A program made the position numbers and the translations under genes. From Pseudomonadota bacterium (lineage in GTDB: Bacteria; Pseudomonadota; Gammaproteobacteria; Burkholderiales; Burkholderiaceae_D): a stretch of DNA of 64,000 bases. Shown here in pieces: positions 53,527-62,406 of this stretch (the first letter of the stretch is position 1; every line of letters starts with the position of its first letter). Location of the stretch: the NCBI GenBank assembly GCA_023449275.1, contig JAEXJM010000065.1:1-64000 (forward strand), read 5' to 3'. The notes beneath the pieces are model-generated. The model saw only the letters and a list, made by a program, of their open reading frames with translations. It was not told the origin of the DNA and did not search any database.

Positions 53527-56115
53527 ATGCAAAAAGAACAATTCGACATCACCGGCATGACCTGCTCGGCCTGCTCCGCACGGGTTGACAAAGCCGTGGC
53601 CGCCGTCAACGGCGTCAAAAGCGTCAGTGTCAACCTGCTGAAAAACACGATGAGTGTGTCTTTCGATGAAACGGAAAACAGCCTGAAAATCGGACAGGCC
53701 ATCATGAAAGCCGTGGAAAACGCCGGTTACGGTGCGATTCCCCGCAACCGTGCCAGCACGGCCGACAAGAGCGGCAACGCCGCTGCGGATACCGCCGCAC
53801 AGGAACGCAAGGCCATCCGTCACCGCCTGTTCGTCTCGATCCTCTTCACCATTCCGCTCTTCTACCTCTCGATGGGCCATATGGCCGGCCTGCCATTGCC
53901 TGATCTGTTCCTCGGCACGGAAAACAGCCTGACGTTCGCGTTCACCCAATTCCTGTTGACGATTCCGGTCATCTTCGTCAATTTCCACTTTTACCGGACC
54001 GGTTTCAAAACGCTTTTCTCCGGGGCACCGAACATGGACTCGCTGATCGCCATCGGTTCCGGCGCAGCTGCCGTTTCCGGCATTTACGCGATCTATAAAA
54101 TCGGTTACGCCCTCGGACATGCCGACATGGCCACAGCGCATGACTTCGCCATGAACCTGTATTTCGAATCGGCTGCCGTCATCCTGACCCTGATCACACT
54201 CGGACGTTATTTCGAGGCACGGGCCAAAGGCAAAACCTCCGAAGCCATTTCCCGCCTGATGGAACTGGCCCCCCAAACCGCCACCATTTTGAAAGACGGC
54301 ATCGAAGAAACCGTCCCGGCCGATACCGTTGCCGTCGGCGATATCCTCGTCGTCAAAGCGGGGGAAAGCGTGCCCGTTGACGGCATCATCACGGAAGGCC
54401 ATGGCGTTATCGATGAATCGGCGCTGACCGGCGAAAGCGTCCCGGTCGAAAAACTCGTGGGCGGGAAAGTATCCGGCGCCACGATCAACCAGTCCGGCCA
54501 TTTCCTGATGCGCGCCACACAGGTCGGGGACGACACCACACTGGCCCAGATCGTGAAACTCGTCGATGAGGCCACCTCATCCAGGGCACCGATCGCCCGG
54601 CTGGCCGACAAAATCAGCGGCATTTTCGTCCCGGCTGTCATCGTCATCGCCATCGCCGCAGCCCTCGTCTGGCTGTTGCTCGGCCATGGCACGGAATTCG
54701 CCCTGTCGATCGCCATTTCCGTCCTCGTCATCTCGTGCCCCTGTGCACTGGGACTCGCCACCCCGACCGCCATCATGGTCGGGACGGGACGCGGAGCCGC
54801 GAACGGCATCCTGTTCAAGTCCGCCGAAGCCATCGAAAAACTGCAAGGCATCGATACCGTCGTGCTCGACAAGACAGGCACCGTCACCGAAGGCAAACCC
54901 GTCGTGACCGATATCGTCGTCACATCCGGCATCACGGAAACGGAATTGCTCGCCATCGCCGCCTCGCTGGAAAAACTCTCCGAGCACGCACTGGGCATGG
55001 CGATCGTGAAAGAAGCCGAACGGCAAAGCCTGACACTGCACAAAGTCACCGGCTTCACCCAGACGCCGGGACAGGGCATCGCCGGCTCCATCGACGCCAT
55101 CCCTTACGCGGCCGGAAACGCACGCCTGCTGGCTGCCTCGGGAATCGTCCCGGATGGCACATGGCAGCAGAAAGCCGAGGCACTCGCCGACGACGGCAAG
55201 ACCGTACTCTGGTTCGTGCGCGAAAACACCCTGCTCGGCCTGATCGCCGTTGCAGACACGATCAAGCCATCCAGCCGCATGGCAATCGAAAGGCTTCAGG
55301 CCATGGGCCTTGACGTCATCATGCTCACCGGCGACAACGCCAAAACCGCCGCCGCCATCCAGCGCCAGACCGGCATCGCCCGGGTTGTGGCGGAAGTCCT
55401 GCCACAGGACAAGGAACGGGAAATCCGGCTGCTTCAGGAAAAAGGCAAAAAAACCGTCATGGTCGGCGACGGGATCAACGATGCCCCGGCACTGGCCTGT
55501 GCCGACGTCGGCATCGCCATCGGCGCGGGAACGGATATCGCCATCGAGTCGGCAGACGTCGTCCTCATGAAAAGCGACCTGATGGACGTGGCAACCGCCA
55601 TCGACCTGTCGAAAGCCGTCATGTCAAACATCCGGCAAAACCTGTTCTGGGCGTTCTTTTACAACATCGTCGGCATTCCTGTCGCAGCCGGTGTCTTTTA
55701 CGGCATCGCCGGGCTGACACTGAACCCGATGATCGCCGCGGCCGCCATGAGTTTCTCTTCGGTGTCCGTCGTATTCAATGCCCTGCGTTTGCGGTTCTTC
55801 ACGGCCAAACGTCCTGAAATGCCGGAAAATGCCTGTGCACTGGCAGGCACCCTGCCACCCGTCCATTCCGAAACCATTGATTCCACTCCTGAAAGGAAAA
55901 ACACCATGAAAAAAAGCATCCATATCGAAGGCATGAACTGCGGCCATTGCAAGGCATCCGTTGAACGCGCACTCTCGGGCGTCACCGGCGTCACCGGCGT
56001 TTCCGTCGATCTCGCCGCCAAAACGGCCACCGTCAACACCGAACCCGGTGCCAGCGATGACGCACTCTCCAAAGCCGTCACCGACGCCGGATTCACCGTC
56101 AAAAGCATTGACTGA
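53527..56115 (+). CDS. copA: Copper-exporting P1B-type ATPase with a fused C-terminal CopZ-like domain
   Basis: An 862-residue P1B-1 ATPase. Order: N-terminal heavy-metal domain with MTCSAC (C13, C16); eight membrane helices; actuator loop with TGES; the copper-channel motif C404-P-C406; phosphorylated D448 in DKTGT; ATP-site SEHALG; hinge GDGINDAPAL. After the last helix and a 40-residue Pro/Glu/Thr linker comes a second complete metal-binding domain, MKKSIHIEGMNCGHCKASVERAL (C805, C808), which looks like a free CopZ chaperone. Fusing it at the C-terminus is unusual. It also has its own ribosome site and ATG (55906). Exports Cu(I) to the periplasm. Confidence 0.95.
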   Translation: MQKEQFDITGMTCSACSARVDKAVAAVNGVKSVSVNLLKNTMSVSFDETENSLKIGQAIMKAVENAGYGAIPRNRASTADKSGNAAADTAAQERKAIRHRLFVSILFTIPLFYLSMGHMAGLPLPDLFLGTENSLTFAFTQFLLTIPVIFVNFHFYRTGFKTLFSGAPNMDSLIAIGSGAAAVSGIYAIYKIGYALGHADMATAHDFAMNLYFESAAVILTLITLGRYFEARAKGKTSEAISRLMELAPQTATILKDGIEETVPADTVAVGDILVVKAGESVPVDGIITEGHGVIDESALTGESVPVEKLVGGKVSGATINQSGHFLMRATQVGDDTTLAQIVKLVDEATSSRAPIARLADKISGIFVPAVIVIAIAAALVWLLLGHGTEFALSIAISVLVISCPCALGLATPTAIMVGTGRGAANGILFKSAEAIEKLQGIDTVVLDKTGTVTEGKPVVTDIVVTSGITETELLAIAASLEKLSEHALGMAIVKEAERQSLTLHKVTGFTQTPGQGIAGSIDAIPYAAGNARLLAASGIVPDGTWQQKAEALADDGKTVLWFVRENTLLGLIAVADTIKPSSRMAIERLQAMGLDVIMLTGDNAKTAAAIQRQTGIARVVAEVLPQDKEREIRLLQEKGKKTVMVGDGINDAPALACADVGIAIGAGTDIAIESADVVLMKSDLMDVATAIDLSKAVMSNIRQNLFWAFFYNIVGIPVAAGVFYGIAGLTLNPMIAAAAMSFSSVSVVFNALRLRFFTAKRPEMPENACALAGTLPPVHSETIDSTPERKNTMKKSIHIEGMNCGHCKASVERALSGVTGVTGVSVDLAAKTATVNTEPGASDDALSKAVTDAGFTVKSID
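55906..56115 (+). CDS. Possible internal start producing a free CopZ-like copper chaperone
   Basis: Within copA, an in-frame ATG at 55906 is preceded by GAAAGGAAA at 55890-55898, a good Shine-Dalgarno at about 7 bases. Translation from here gives a 69-residue chaperone with MNCGHC, the usual CopZ size. E. coli makes a free chaperone from copA by frameshifting; here an internal start could do the same from the other end. Whether it is used is not known. Confidence 0.5.
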   Translation: MKKSIHIEGMNCGHCKASVERALSGVTGVTGVSVDLAAKTATVNTEPGASDDALSKAVTDAGFTVKSID

Positions 56116-56859
56116 AAACATCAGACCGGCCGGCAAAGCCCTGATCGCCCCCTCATCCAAAACGACAGGGCTTCCGGCAGAAAACGGCCCTTCCGGCAGA
56201 CATACCCGGCCTTCCCGTCCGTCACGTCCCAAGCGACCCGACTCATCCGGGCCGCTTTGCCGGACGGGAAACCGCCGGCATGGACATCCATCCCGGCATC
56301 TTCAAAATCGCGTCCGCTGCCCCGTCATCGTCCGACACCATACCGCCCCTTTCGGGGGAACAGGCCAGCCCCTGCCGGATTCACCCAACATGGATACCAC
56401 CCCAGTCCACGGCATACCACCCTGCAATGGCATCAGGCTGACCGCCATTTCAAATGAGCCTGAAAAATACAGGATAACCCTCGCCTCCGGTGACTGCCTG
56501 ACCGGAACGGCCCATGCCATCGCTTTTACGGGATCCGTCGACACCCCGCACGTCATCGACAGCCATCAGGCCCTGAAAAGATGAGCTGGCATGTCATTGA
56601 CACGCTCCATCCCGACACGGAACCCTGTCCCTGAAAACGGGGATGCCCTTTCCTTCATTGTCACTTATGCAACGTCAAAACAACAGATTTCCCGTCCATT
56701 TCCGGATTTGATCCGGCAGAACGTTCCCCTTCCTCCAAAACGTTTCCCTGACGTATTAGAATAAAAGCTCCGGACGGCATTGTCCGTGCTTTCTTTTGCC
56801 GTTTTGAAACCACGCTCGTGACTGTCGTGATTCAAAACCTCTTCAACAGGCCAAAAAAA
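56116..56859. other. Long region without a recognised gene, before the porin
   Basis: Open frames exist but none has a ribosome site or recognisable protein. One frame in 56390-56584 (…MDTTPVHGIPPCNGIRLTAISNEPEKYRITLASGD…) looks faintly protein-like and may be the tail of a decayed gene. The porin promoter should lie near 56750. Confidence 0.4.
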
Positions 56860-57951
56860 ATGAAAAAATCACTGATCGCACTCGCTCTTTTCGGTGCCGC
56901 TTCAGGCATCGCCACCGCCCAGTCCAACGTCACCCTTTACGGTATCGTCGATACCGGCCTGATCAAGGAAACGGGTACCGATGTCCGCATGGGCAACAAC
57001 GTCGAAAACCGTCTCGGTTTCCGCGGTACGGAAGACCTGGGTTCCGGCGTCAAGGCGACCTTCGAGCTGGAACGCAACTTCGACCTGAACGACGGCACAG
57101 GCTTCGACTCCTATAATTACGACGATGCCATACACCGTGAAAAAGGGATCGACTGGCATGGCGCAGCCAACGTCGGCCTGAAAAGCGATCAATGGGGTAC
57201 TGTTCGCCTTGGCCGCGTCAATGACCTGTCCATTGAAACCTATCGTCTGATCGACCCGTTCAACCAGTACGGCGTCGGTGCATCGCTGGCCAGAACCCCG
57301 ATATATTCCGAACAGGTTTCCAACACCATCCGTTACGACAGCCCGGTCTGGAGCGGTTTCTCCTTCGGGGCCAGCTATTCCCTCGGGGCGGATGACAAAA
57401 GTGCGGAAGAGAATATCCGTTTGAACAGCAATGACGGGTTCGCCGTCAACCTGAAATACGATAACGGCCCCCTGCTTCTGCTCGCCAACTACGACCGGAT
57501 GGCGGACTCGAACAAATCCTGGCTCTGGAATGCCGGTGCGGCCTACACATGGCAAAACCTCAGGGTATCGCTGGGCTACCAGGACTCGACCTTCAAACTG
57601 CTCGACTACGACAGCGATACCGATGATACGACCCGTTACGGCATCAAACAGAAAAACTGGATACTCGGCCTGCAATACAACACCGGTGCGCATACCGTCA
57701 GTGCCTCGTACAACTACGGCAAAGTCAAGACCGAGGGCGAAAGCAACCACGTCAACAAATACGCCATCGGTTACTCGTACGCCCTGTCCAAACGGACATC
57801 CCTGTACGCGAACATCGCCTATTCCGATTTCGGCAATGAATGGCTGTCGAACTATTACCGCAACGACATGGCATTCAATAACGACTCCGAAAGCGAAAGC
57901 GCCAATGCATCCGTCACAGGAGTCCAGATCGGTATTACACACCGTTTCTGA
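56860..57951 (+). CDS. General porin, beta-proteobacterial type
   Basis: A 363-residue outer-membrane porin. The signal peptide MKKSLIALALFGAASGIATAQ is followed by the classic start SNVTLYGIVDTGLI and LGFRGTEDLGSGVKATFELE, and it ends SVTGVQIGITHRF with the terminal phenylalanine needed for outer-membrane insertion. About 16 amphipathic strands are expected. The start at 56860 is at the signal peptide; the upstream ATG codons are unsupported. It has a strong terminator and appears monocistronic. A role in letting oxalate or other small anions reach the periplasm is possible but not shown. Confidence 0.93.
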   Translation: MKKSLIALALFGAASGIATAQSNVTLYGIVDTGLIKETGTDVRMGNNVENRLGFRGTEDLGSGVKATFELERNFDLNDGTGFDSYNYDDAIHREKGIDWHGAANVGLKSDQWGTVRLGRVNDLSIETYRLIDPFNQYGVGASLARTPIYSEQVSNTIRYDSPVWSGFSFGASYSLGADDKSAEENIRLNSNDGFAVNLKYDNGPLLLLANYDRMADSNKSWLWNAGAAYTWQNLRVSLGYQDSTFKLLDYDSDTDDTTRYGIKQKNWILGLQYNTGAHTVSASYNYGKVKTEGESNHVNKYAIGYSYALSKRTSLYANIAYSDFGNEWLSNYYRNDMAFNNDSESESANASVTGVQIGITHRF

Positions 57952-57972
57952 TCCGGCATCCCCTCCACACAG

Positions 57973-58003
57973 AAAAGGACGGTTGAACCGTCCTTTTCTT
58001 TTT
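57973..58003 (+). terminator. Intrinsic terminator of the porin gene
   Basis: Stem AAAAGGACGG / CCGTCCTTTT, 5-base loop, followed by a T-rich run. Confidence 0.85.
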
Positions 58004-58193
58004 CAGCCCCTCTTCCGACAGACAAAATACAGCCCGTCCTTCTGCCACGACTGACCGCCTTCGGGCAATCTTCCCCAGACACGACCGGACAACACAAACC
58101 GTATCGTCCGGATGATGGAAAAGACATCCGGCCGAATCCTCCGGTAAACCGGTACCGGCATGGCAACCGATCCGATGTCCCCCGCCTTTGTCA

Positions 58194-58253
58194 TGTCAAA
58201 AATGACAATTGACATGTCAATGACACTGAAAAGGGTGTCGTTGACACCTGTCA
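58194..58253. promoter_or_regulatory. Cluster of GTCA/TGAC inverted repeats (candidate enhancer)
   Basis: Sixty bases hold TGTCA-N4-TGACA (58194-58207), the perfect palindrome ATTGACATGTCAAT (58208-58221), TGACA at 58221, GGTGTC-GTT-GACACC (58234-58248) and TGTCA at 58249. This density of one half-site is not random. Sigma-54 activators of the NorR/FhlA type bind GTC-N-GAC type sites as multiple dimers, and such an activator is encoded nearby. The cluster lies about 400 bases upstream of the -24/-12 promoter. Confidence 0.6.
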
Positions 58254-58482
58254 GAGTATAAATGAAAACAGGCAGATTATATCCTGATGCATGAGATCGC
58301 ATCCGGATAAATGGATCAGAAAGGGCCGTTCCCGTTTGCAGGAACTTTCGCCAGCCCTTTTCACCGGCCCCGGCCTGAAACCGCCCCGTCAGACAGCCCC
58401 ACAGGGGCCGGGCCATCCTCAATGGCCGCAAGCTTATGTTTTCACTGGAAAAACACTGGTCTGAAAAAATCAGGAAGGCCGG

Positions 58483-58518
58483 AAAAAAAAGGAAAACTCC
58501 CTTTCCAGGGAGTTTTCC
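58483..58518 (-). terminator. Strong leftward intrinsic terminator
   Basis: A perfect 12-bp stem (GGAAAACTCCCT / AGGGAGTTTTCC), loop of 4, followed on the minus strand by eight T. It is oriented for a transcript coming from the right, although no leftward gene was found between here and the OxlT-family gene. Confidence 0.65.
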
Positions 58519-58632
58519 TGCAAATAAAGAAGAATAGATCTGATTACTCAGTCTGGCTTCTTATGATGCATAAACCATGCCAATCGTGAAACCGCTCATA
58601 CCCGACCGGAGAAAATCCGCATTTCTCCCAAG

Positions 58633-58649
58633 TTGGCACAAAAAATGCA
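58633..58649 (+). promoter_or_regulatory. Sigma-54 (-24/-12) promoter of the OxlT-family gene
   Basis: TTGGCAC-N5-ATGCA: GG at 58635-58636 and GC at 58647-58648 are exactly 12 bases apart, the sigma-54 spacing, with one mismatch to the consensus TTGC. Transcription would start near 58660, about 110 bases before the ATG. A sigma-54 activator gene lies just downstream of the transporter. Confidence 0.7.
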
Positions 58650-58773
58650 GTGTAGATTCCTGATCTTTGCTTTTTCGCAAAGAGCGGTACTGGTCTGCAC
58701 CCGTCCCTTAACGGATAAAGCGTGCAAGATCAGGAAGTATCTTTTCAGAAGTCAAATTTAGGAGAGTAGATTC

Positions 58774-60057
58774 ATGGCTACGCAAGAGAAGTACCCGAAT
58801 CGGTGGGTGCAGCTTGCCTTGGGCATTTGCTGTATGGCGACAATCGCCAACTGCCAGTATGGCTGGACACTGTTCGTTGCTCCAATTGAAGATAAATATC
58901 ATTGGGCACGTACAGCCATTCAGTTGTCCTTCACGATCTTCCTGTTTTTCGAAACATGGCTTGTGCCACTCGAAGGATGGGGCGTTGACAAATTCGGCCC
59001 ACGTCCAGTCATCATTTTCGGTGCCATCCTGAGTACCGTCGGCTGGATAATTTGCTCCAAGGCAGAAAGCCTTGGCGTACTTTACTTCGCACAGATCCTG
59101 ACGGGTGCAGGCGCCGGTGCCGTTTACGGTACCTGTTCCGGTAACTCGCTGAAATGGTTCCCTGACAAACGCGGTCTGGCAGCAGGTGCAACAGCCGCAG
59201 GTTTCGGCGCCGGTGCAGCGGTTACCGTCATTCCGGTCGCCAACATGATCAACAGTGCCGGATATGAACAGGCATTTTTCGTCTTCGGCATCATCCAGGG
59301 TGTCATCATCACGATCTGTGCCCTTTTCATGCCTCGCGCAAAACTGCCACCAGGAACGAAAGCCATTCCAAAAGTCATTTCTTCCAAGAAAAACTACACC
59401 CAGACCCAGATGCTCAGACAGCCGATTTTCTGGCTGATCTACGTCTGCTTCGTCGGTGTTGCCTCCGGCGGTATCATGGCAACGGCTTCTTTCGGCCCTG
59501 TTTCCCGTGACTATGGCCTTGACAAGATTCCGGTCACCTGCCTTGGCGTCACGATGCCCCTGCTGACCATGGCCATGTCCATCGATAACATCTGTAACGG
59601 CGCAACCCGTCCTCTGATGGGTTATCTGTCCGACCGTTTCGGCCGTGAAAACCTGATGCTCATCGTCTTCGGCGGTGAAGCGGTCGCCCTGATGGGACTG
59701 GTGTTCTGGGGCCGTGAACCTCTCGGTTTCATGTTCTTCGCCGCCATGACCTTCGCATGCTGGGGTGAAATCTTCTCGCTGTTCCCATCCATGTGTGCCG
59801 ATACCTTCGGTTCCAAATTCGCAGCGGGTAACGCAGGTACACTGTACACGGCAAAAGGGACTTCCTCATTGCTCGTTCGCCTGGCTGCCGGTCTGGCCAA
59901 AGGCGGTAACTGGAACCGTACCTTCATTCTGTCCGCCTGTATCGCAGCCGCCTGTTCCATCCTGTCGTTCTTCGTCCTGAAGCCATGGCGCAGACGCTTC
60001 ATCGAAAACAACAACAAGGAAGTGGAAGCCCTGGAAGCAGCTGAAGCAGCCAAATAA
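58774..60057 (+). CDS. OxlT-family oxalate/dicarboxylate:formate antiporter (MFS)
   Basis: A 427-residue, 12-helix major facilitator of the oxalate/formate antiporter family. It follows OxlT of Oxalobacter formigenes closely in pattern: NCQYGWTLFVAPIEDKY, WGVDKFGPRPVIIFG, GAGAGAVYG..SGNSLKWFPDKRGLAAG. The two charged residues that bind oxalate in OxlT (R272, K355) are matched by R279 in NGATRPLMGYLSDRFGR and K361 in YTAKGTSS. It is clearly a paralogue rather than the classical OxlT sequence, so its substrate may be oxalate or another small carboxylate. GGAGAG precedes the ATG. Control by sigma-54 is likely. Confidence 0.88.
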   Translation: MATQEKYPNRWVQLALGICCMATIANCQYGWTLFVAPIEDKYHWARTAIQLSFTIFLFFETWLVPLEGWGVDKFGPRPVIIFGAILSTVGWIICSKAESLGVLYFAQILTGAGAGAVYGTCSGNSLKWFPDKRGLAAGATAAGFGAGAAVTVIPVANMINSAGYEQAFFVFGIIQGVIITICALFMPRAKLPPGTKAIPKVISSKKNYTQTQMLRQPIFWLIYVCFVGVASGGIMATASFGPVSRDYGLDKIPVTCLGVTMPLLTMAMSIDNICNGATRPLMGYLSDRFGRENLMLIVFGGEAVALMGLVFWGREPLGFMFFAAMTFACWGEIFSLFPSMCADTFGSKFAAGNAGTLYTAKGTSSLLVRLAAGLAKGGNWNRTFILSACIAAACSILSFFVLKPWRRRFIENNNKEVEALEAAEAAK

Positions 60058-60122
60058 ATTCTGCCAGTAGCACGGAAAGCGCCATGCGCTTCCGTCACGA
60101 CAGGAAAAGCGTTTTTTCCAGA

Positions 60123-60150
60123 AGCGGTAATACTCCGGTATTACCGCTTT
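60123..60150 (+). terminator. Hairpin after the OxlT-family gene
   Basis: A perfect 12-bp stem (AAGCGGTAATAC / GTATTACCGCTT) with a 4-base loop, followed by a weakly T-rich stretch. Confidence 0.7.
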
Positions 60151-60194
60151 CCGGTTATTTGTCTCCTGCCTTTTCTCCTGTTCCGGGAAGCCCG

Positions 60195-60257
60195 TTACAT
60201 GTCTGGCGTTTCATATGATAAAATATTGCCTGAAAGAATCATTGCAATGGTTCTTTC
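60195..60257 (+). promoter_or_regulatory. Promoter and 26-bp palindrome upstream of the sigma-54 activator
   Basis: TTACAT (60195-60200) and TAAAAT (60219-60224) are 18 bases apart. At the expected start of transcription lies a loopless near-perfect palindrome with arms GAAAGAATCATTG (60232) and CAATGGTTCTTTC (to 60257), one mismatch. It would block the promoter if bound, suggesting a repressor or autoregulation. Confidence 0.55.
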
Positions 60258-60343
60258 ATCCGGATGAACCATATGAGGTTTCGCCATGCCGGTTTCGCCA
60301 CTTTTCTCCAATGACCTGCATACCGGTTGAAGATTTCAAACCT

Positions 60344-60356
60344 TTGGAAATTCCAA
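60344..60356. promoter_or_regulatory. 13-bp palindrome just before the activator gene
   Basis: TTGGAA-A-TTCCAA, 12 bases before the ATG at 60369, in the untranslated leader. Possibly a second regulator site. Confidence 0.35.
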
Positions 60357-60368
60357 ACCCTTATAAAA

Positions 60369-61988
60369 ATGACTGCAATCCATCGCAATCATGACGAGCC
60401 CTTCGACAGGGCGACGGGTCATGATGGCTCTTTCTTTCATTTTCTGGTGAACCTGACCGACACCGTCATCGCCGCCAGAAACGTCCTGTCCCTGGCCAGG
60501 GAAGTTGCCGACTGCCTGCACGCCTTTCTCGGCTTCGACTACATCAGCCTGGAAAAATACGAACCGTCTCCTGCCAGACTGGATGCCCATTCATTCACCT
60601 TCGACAACCGCCACCACTGCCTGTACGACACGTTCAGCAATCCCCTGCGCGCCACCCCGCCTGGCAAAGCCCTGCGCAAACATGAAAAAATCCTGTTCAA
60701 CCGGAACACCATCGTCAGCAATGCAGGGAAACACCCGTTCATTGCCCGGCTTGCACGGCAAGGCCTTCAGGCACTGCTCTACCTTCCGCTGGTGTCTGAA
60801 GGAAAGCTGGTGGGGGCACTGGCCATCGGCCTTTTCAAACCGTACCAGTTCTCCCCCGATATCATGGAACTGCTCGACCAGGTCAGTGCCCGGCTGGCCA
60901 TCAGGCTGGACGTCCTCGATGCACACGAGAAAGCGTCCGTACAGACGCCGGTGCCTTCCCATGTCAGCCTCGAAAACAGGGAAGACCGCCCGGATGACCG
61001 CCATGACAATACCGTCATCGGCCACAGTGCCGCCATCCAGTCCATTCTGCAGCAAATCGAAATCGTCGCCTCCAGCAATGCAACCGTCCTGCTTCAGGGC
61101 GAAACCGGTACCGGGAAAGGCCTGATCGCACAAACCATCCATGACCTTTCAAACCGCAAGGAACGGGAAATCGTCAAAATGAACTGTACGGCAATCCCGT
61201 CCGAGCTGATGGAAAGCGAACTGTTCGGACATGAAAAGGCGGCCTTTACCGGCGCACTCAACAGGCACATCGGCTATTTCGAACAGGCCGACAAAAGCAC
61301 GCTTTTCATGGATGAAATCGGGGACATGCCCATCGATCTGCAACCGAAACTGCTGAGTGTCCTTCAGGAACATCAGATCCGCCGTCTTGGAGGTACCCAT
61401 CCCATTTCCGTCGACGTTCGCGTCATCGCGGCCACCAATTGCGACCTCTTGCAGAAAATCGAGGAAAAGGCATTCAGAAGCGACCTGTTCTACCGGCTGA
61501 ACATTTTTCCGATTACCGTCCCCCCTCTGAGAGAACGACCGGAAGACATTCCCCTTCTGGCCGCATTTTTCGTCCGCAAATTCGCCAGGGAAATGAACCG
61601 GCACATTACCGGCATCCCGTCCGACACGGCCGCCCTGATGACACGTCTTCCCTGGCCGGGAAACATACGTGAACTTGAAAACGTCATGGAAAGGGCCGTC
61701 ATCCTGACATCCGGCGACATCTTGAACCTGACACCCGAATCGCTTCTGGAATATACCTCGCAGAACACCCCTGTTACCGTCCAGCCTCCCGTACAACAGG
61801 ACAGGACACTTCCATCCCTGCCGGAAACCGACAGAGACACGATCATCGAAGCACTTCGTGAAACTGGTGGAAAAATCGGCGGCAAGACCGGTGCGGCAAC
61901 AAGACTCGGCCTGAAACGGACCACCCTGCTCGCCAGAATCAAGCGTTTCGGCATCGACATCGACGCCTATCGCACAGAACGGAACTGA
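60369..61988 (+). CDS. Sigma-54-dependent transcriptional activator (GAF-AAA-Fis)
   Basis: A 539-residue bacterial enhancer-binding protein. Residues about 20-185 form a GAF sensor domain, residues about 210-450 the AAA+ domain (Walker A GETGTGKG, Walker B STLFMDEIGDMP, arginine finger region FRSDLFYRLN), and the last 45 residues a Fis-type HTH (ALRETGGKIGGKTGAATRLGLKRTTL). The layout is that of NorR/FhlA. The sigma-54 contact motif reads A-A-F-T-G-A (A291-A296) instead of the usual G-A-F-T-G-A. It lies just downstream of the transporter, whose promoter is of the -24/-12 type. A TTG at 60327 is a less likely start. The ligand is unknown; oxalate, formate or a related signal is a guess. Confidence 0.9.
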   Translation: MTAIHRNHDEPFDRATGHDGSFFHFLVNLTDTVIAARNVLSLAREVADCLHAFLGFDYISLEKYEPSPARLDAHSFTFDNRHHCLYDTFSNPLRATPPGKALRKHEKILFNRNTIVSNAGKHPFIARLARQGLQALLYLPLVSEGKLVGALAIGLFKPYQFSPDIMELLDQVSARLAIRLDVLDAHEKASVQTPVPSHVSLENREDRPDDRHDNTVIGHSAAIQSILQQIEIVASSNATVLLQGETGTGKGLIAQTIHDLSNRKEREIVKMNCTAIPSELMESELFGHEKAAFTGALNRHIGYFEQADKSTLFMDEIGDMPIDLQPKLLSVLQEHQIRRLGGTHPISVDVRVIAATNCDLLQKIEEKAFRSDLFYRLNIFPITVPPLRERPEDIPLLAAFFVRKFAREMNRHITGIPSDTAALMTRLPWPGNIRELENVMERAVILTSGDILNLTPESLLEYTSQNTPVTVQPPVQQDRTLPSLPETDRDTIIEALRETGGKIGGKTGAATRLGLKRTTLLARIKRFGIDIDAYRTERN

Positions 61989-62406
61989 CATTCCGGTACC
62001 GGAATGCCCCCCGGCATTCGGAAAGGAAAACTTCCCCGGGACAGCTGTTCCGTGGAAAACCTCCTTTTCCTGACGGAAACCGGAAAACGCCCGATAACGG
62101 AACCGGCCAGTCCTGCCTCCTTTCCTGATACTCCTTTCCTGCCGTGGTGCAATGGCACATCGATCCATCCCCCACCACAATGCCCATCCATTCCCATTCG
62201 GGATCATCTCCACATCCGGCATTTCCTTCCCCGCCTTCTGCCGGTCGGGAAAACAGCTACCACCTCCATATAAAACCCGTTCCCGCACAATGGCGGGCAT
62301 TTTTTCCTCAAATTCGCCCTGAACCCCGTCACGGACTTTTCACTTTCCCTTATACTGACATACATTGCTTTCCGGTAATTCATTCCAGACAAAAAAAGGA
62401 AACAGT
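61989..62406. other. Intergenic region before preT
   Basis: No gene recognised. A TATACT at 62352 is a possible -10 box for preT. Several GC-rich inverted repeats are present without T-runs. Confidence 0.4.

Noticed and set aside
53491..55100. Long minus-strand frames under copA
   Set aside because: Antisense shadows of a well-supported ATPase gene.
58003..58431. A 142-codon minus-strand frame upstream of the transporter
   Set aside because: It runs through the palindrome cluster and has no ribosome site; the end looks slightly protein-like but not enough to call.
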